Below are positions 5,520 to 6,850 of a DNA stretch of 6,850 nucleotides, piece after piece. The stretch lies in contig FR899883.1 of NCBI GenBank assembly GCA_000437595.1, forward strand, positions 1-6,850. The letters run 5' to 3'. The first letter of the stretch is position 1. The number at the start of each line of letters is the position of its first letter. This DNA comes from Faecalibacterium sp. CAG:74. Lineage in GTDB: Bacteria; Bacillota; Clostridia; Christensenellales; Aristaeellaceae. The position numbers and the translations under genes were made by a program. The notes beneath the pieces are model-generated. The model saw only the letters and a list, made by a program, of their open reading frames with translations, had not been told where the DNA came from and searched no databases.

Positions 5520-6850
5520 ATGGCTGCAAAGCTCCGCAAGCGTGAGGAAATCCCCGCGCAGTACAAATGGAACTTGTCGCACATTTACCCTGATGATGCC
5601 GCGTGGGAGGCCGCTTTGGCGGATGTGCTTGCGTCCGGCAAGAAGTTCGCCGCGTGGGAGGGCAAAGTCGCCGAAAATCCCCGTCAGGCCATTCGCGAGT
5701 ATTTCGATTTGAATCAGCAGGCTGATCCCGTTTTCTCCTACGCGTTCCTGCGCGGCGAAACGGACAACGGCGACCCGGTTGCGCAGGGACTTCGCGCCCG
5801 CGCGTCCCAGATGGGCGTACAGCTGTCCACCGCGATGTCCTTCTTTGAGCCGGAGCTGCTCTCGCTGGATGATGCGCTGCTGGCGGAAATTGCCGCTGAT
5901 CCGGCAATGGCGGATTATGACGCGTTCCTGCGCAACCTGATTCGCCAGAAGCCGCACACGCTGCCTGCCGAGCAGGAGAAGCTGCTCGCCATGATGGGGC
6001 AGGTCGCCCAAGCCCCGAACCACATCTTCGGGATGCTGACCGACGTGGATATGTCCTTCCCGCCCGTGCAGATGCCCGACGGCACGACTGCTGAGCTGAC
6101 TGAAGGCACATATTCCCAGTTTATCCGCTCGGAAGACCGCGAAGTCCGCAAATCGGCGTTCGACGGCATCATGAACACCTACGGCAATTTCGGCAACACC
6201 ATCGCCGCGACGTACAACGGCAGCGTGCAGAACGACGTGTTCCAGGCGCGCGCCCGCCATTACGCCACCGCCCGCGATGCCCGCATGGAGCCGCTGGAAA
6301 TCCCCACGAGCGTCTACGACAACCTCATCAGCGAAGTGCACGCCGCGATTCCGGTGCTGAATGAGTATCTGGCGCTGCGCAAAGAGCTGATGGGGCTGGA
6401 TGAATTGCACATGTACGACCTCTACACGCCGATGGTCAAGGATTTCCACATGGAGCTGAGCTACGACAAGGCGTTTGACCTTGTGCTGGAAGGCCTGAAG
6501 CCCATGGGCGAGGACTATCTGGCCAAGCTGCGCGAAGCCCGCGTCGGCGGCTGGATTGACGTGTACCCCTCCAAGGGCAAGTCCTCCGGCGCGTTCTCCT
6601 CCGGCAACCTGCGCGACGTGCACCCCTATGTGCTGCTGAATCACAATGACAACTTGTCGGATACGTTCACCATCGCGCACGAGCTGGGGCACTCCATGCA
6701 CTCCTTCTACTCCAACACCAACCAGCCCGCGCCCAAGAGCGATTACAGCCTGTTCGTGGCGGAAGTTGCGTCCACCTGCAACGAGGCGACGATGATGCGC
6801 CACCTGCTCAAGACGTTCGCGGACGACAAGAAGGCGCTGGCGTACCTGCT
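5520..6850 (+). CDS. pepF: Oligoendopeptidase F (M3 family metallopeptidase), 3' end beyond the window
   Basis: The first 443 residues of a cytosolic zinc oligopeptidase that cleaves short peptides; the family is usually about 600 aa, so roughly the last quarter is missing. The ATG at 5520 follows AGAGG (5508-5512) by 7 bases. The N-terminus reads MAAKLRKREEIPAQYKWNLS, and the W-N-L-S plus 'HIYPDDAAWEAAL' opening is characteristic of PepF. The helical N-domain includes FSYAFLRGETDNGDP and FFEPELL. The catalytic signature HELGH is at 387-391 (His387 and His391 bind zinc, Glu388 is the general base), and the third ligand is probably Glu415 in FVAEVASTCNEA. The GAFSSG and HPYVLLNHNDNLSDTFTIAHE stretches just before it also match the family. 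No signal peptide is seen. The gene has its own promoter, and a MITE-like element forms most of its leader. The frame is intact to the window edge. Confidence 0.95.
   Translation, partial: MAAKLRKREEIPAQYKWNLSHIYPDDAAWEAALADVLASGKKFAAWEGKVAENPRQAIREYFDLNQQADPVFSYAFLRGETDNGDPVAQGLRARASQMGVQLSTAMSFFEPELLSLDDALLAEIAADPAMADYDAFLRNLIRQKPHTLPAEQEKLLAMMGQVAQAPNHIFGMLTDVDMSFPPVQMPDGTTAELTEGTYSQFIRSEDREVRKSAFDGIMNTYGNFGNTIAATYNGSVQNDVFQARARHYATARDARMEPLEIPTSVYDNLISEVHAAIPVLNEYLALRKELMGLDELHMYDLYTPMVKDFHMELSYDKAFDLVLEGLKPMGEDYLAKLREARVGGWIDVYPSKGKSSGAFSSGNLRDVHPYVLLNHNDNLSDTFTIAHELGHSMHSFYSNTNQPAPKSDYSLFVAEVASTCNEATMMRHLLKTFADDKKALAYL

Noticed and set aside
5454..6803. 449-codon minus-strand open frame opposite pepF
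   Set aside because: Its composition is that of a GC-rich antisense shadow (many His, Arg, Val, Gly), and pepF on the plus strand has clear family motifs including HELGH.
1..6850. CRISPR array, toxin-antitoxin pair, tRNA/rRNA or phage genes
   Set aside because: I found no regularly spaced direct repeats, no small overlapping gene pair of that kind, no cloverleaf or rRNA-like stretch, and no integrase or structural gene.

Overview
The window is GC-rich bacterial chromosomal DNA with dense, mostly well-identified genes. The combination of a DnaD-domain primosome protein, a DnaI/DnaC-type helicase loader with a zinc cluster, a Firmicutes-type topoisomerase III (DAGREGE TOPRIM motif), AGGAGG ribosome binding sites and PepF points to a Firmicute. 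My best guess is a GC-rich clostridium such as a gut Oscillospiraceae/Ruminococcaceae relative; this is inferred from protein character, not a search.

Layout. From about 2937 down to 130, a three-gene operon runs leftward on the minus strand: a 499-aa DnaD-domain replication protein, a 323-aa helicase-loader ATPase, and a 115-aa ArsC/Spx-fold protein. The genes overlap by 8 and 4 bases, so they are probably translationally coupled. The first 129 bases hold no firm gene, only a possible start of another leftward gene at 44. At 2980-3020 two sigma-A-type promoters lie back to back, with interleaved -35 boxes and -10 boxes forming a 9-bp inverted repeat. The rightward promoter drives topB (3088-5271, DNA topoisomerase III, 727 aa). 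After topB there is a promoter at 5278-5306, then a 160-bp MITE-like element flanked by TA, then a pepF-like oligoendopeptidase F gene that starts at 5520 and runs off the right edge.

Functionally, the left two thirds concern DNA replication: primosome assembly and helicase loading on one strand, and decatenation or recombination-intermediate processing on the other, possibly co-regulated through the shared promoter region. PepF is an unrelated cytosolic peptidase. The points worth a second look are the MITE wedged immediately 3' of the pepF -10 box, so that it forms most of that gene's leader; the ArsC-fold protein that lacks the usual active-site cysteine yet is coupled to the helicase loader; and the internal duplication in the DnaD-like protein. 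I see no CRISPR array, rRNA, tRNA, phage gene or defence system, and nothing I would call a wholly new system.
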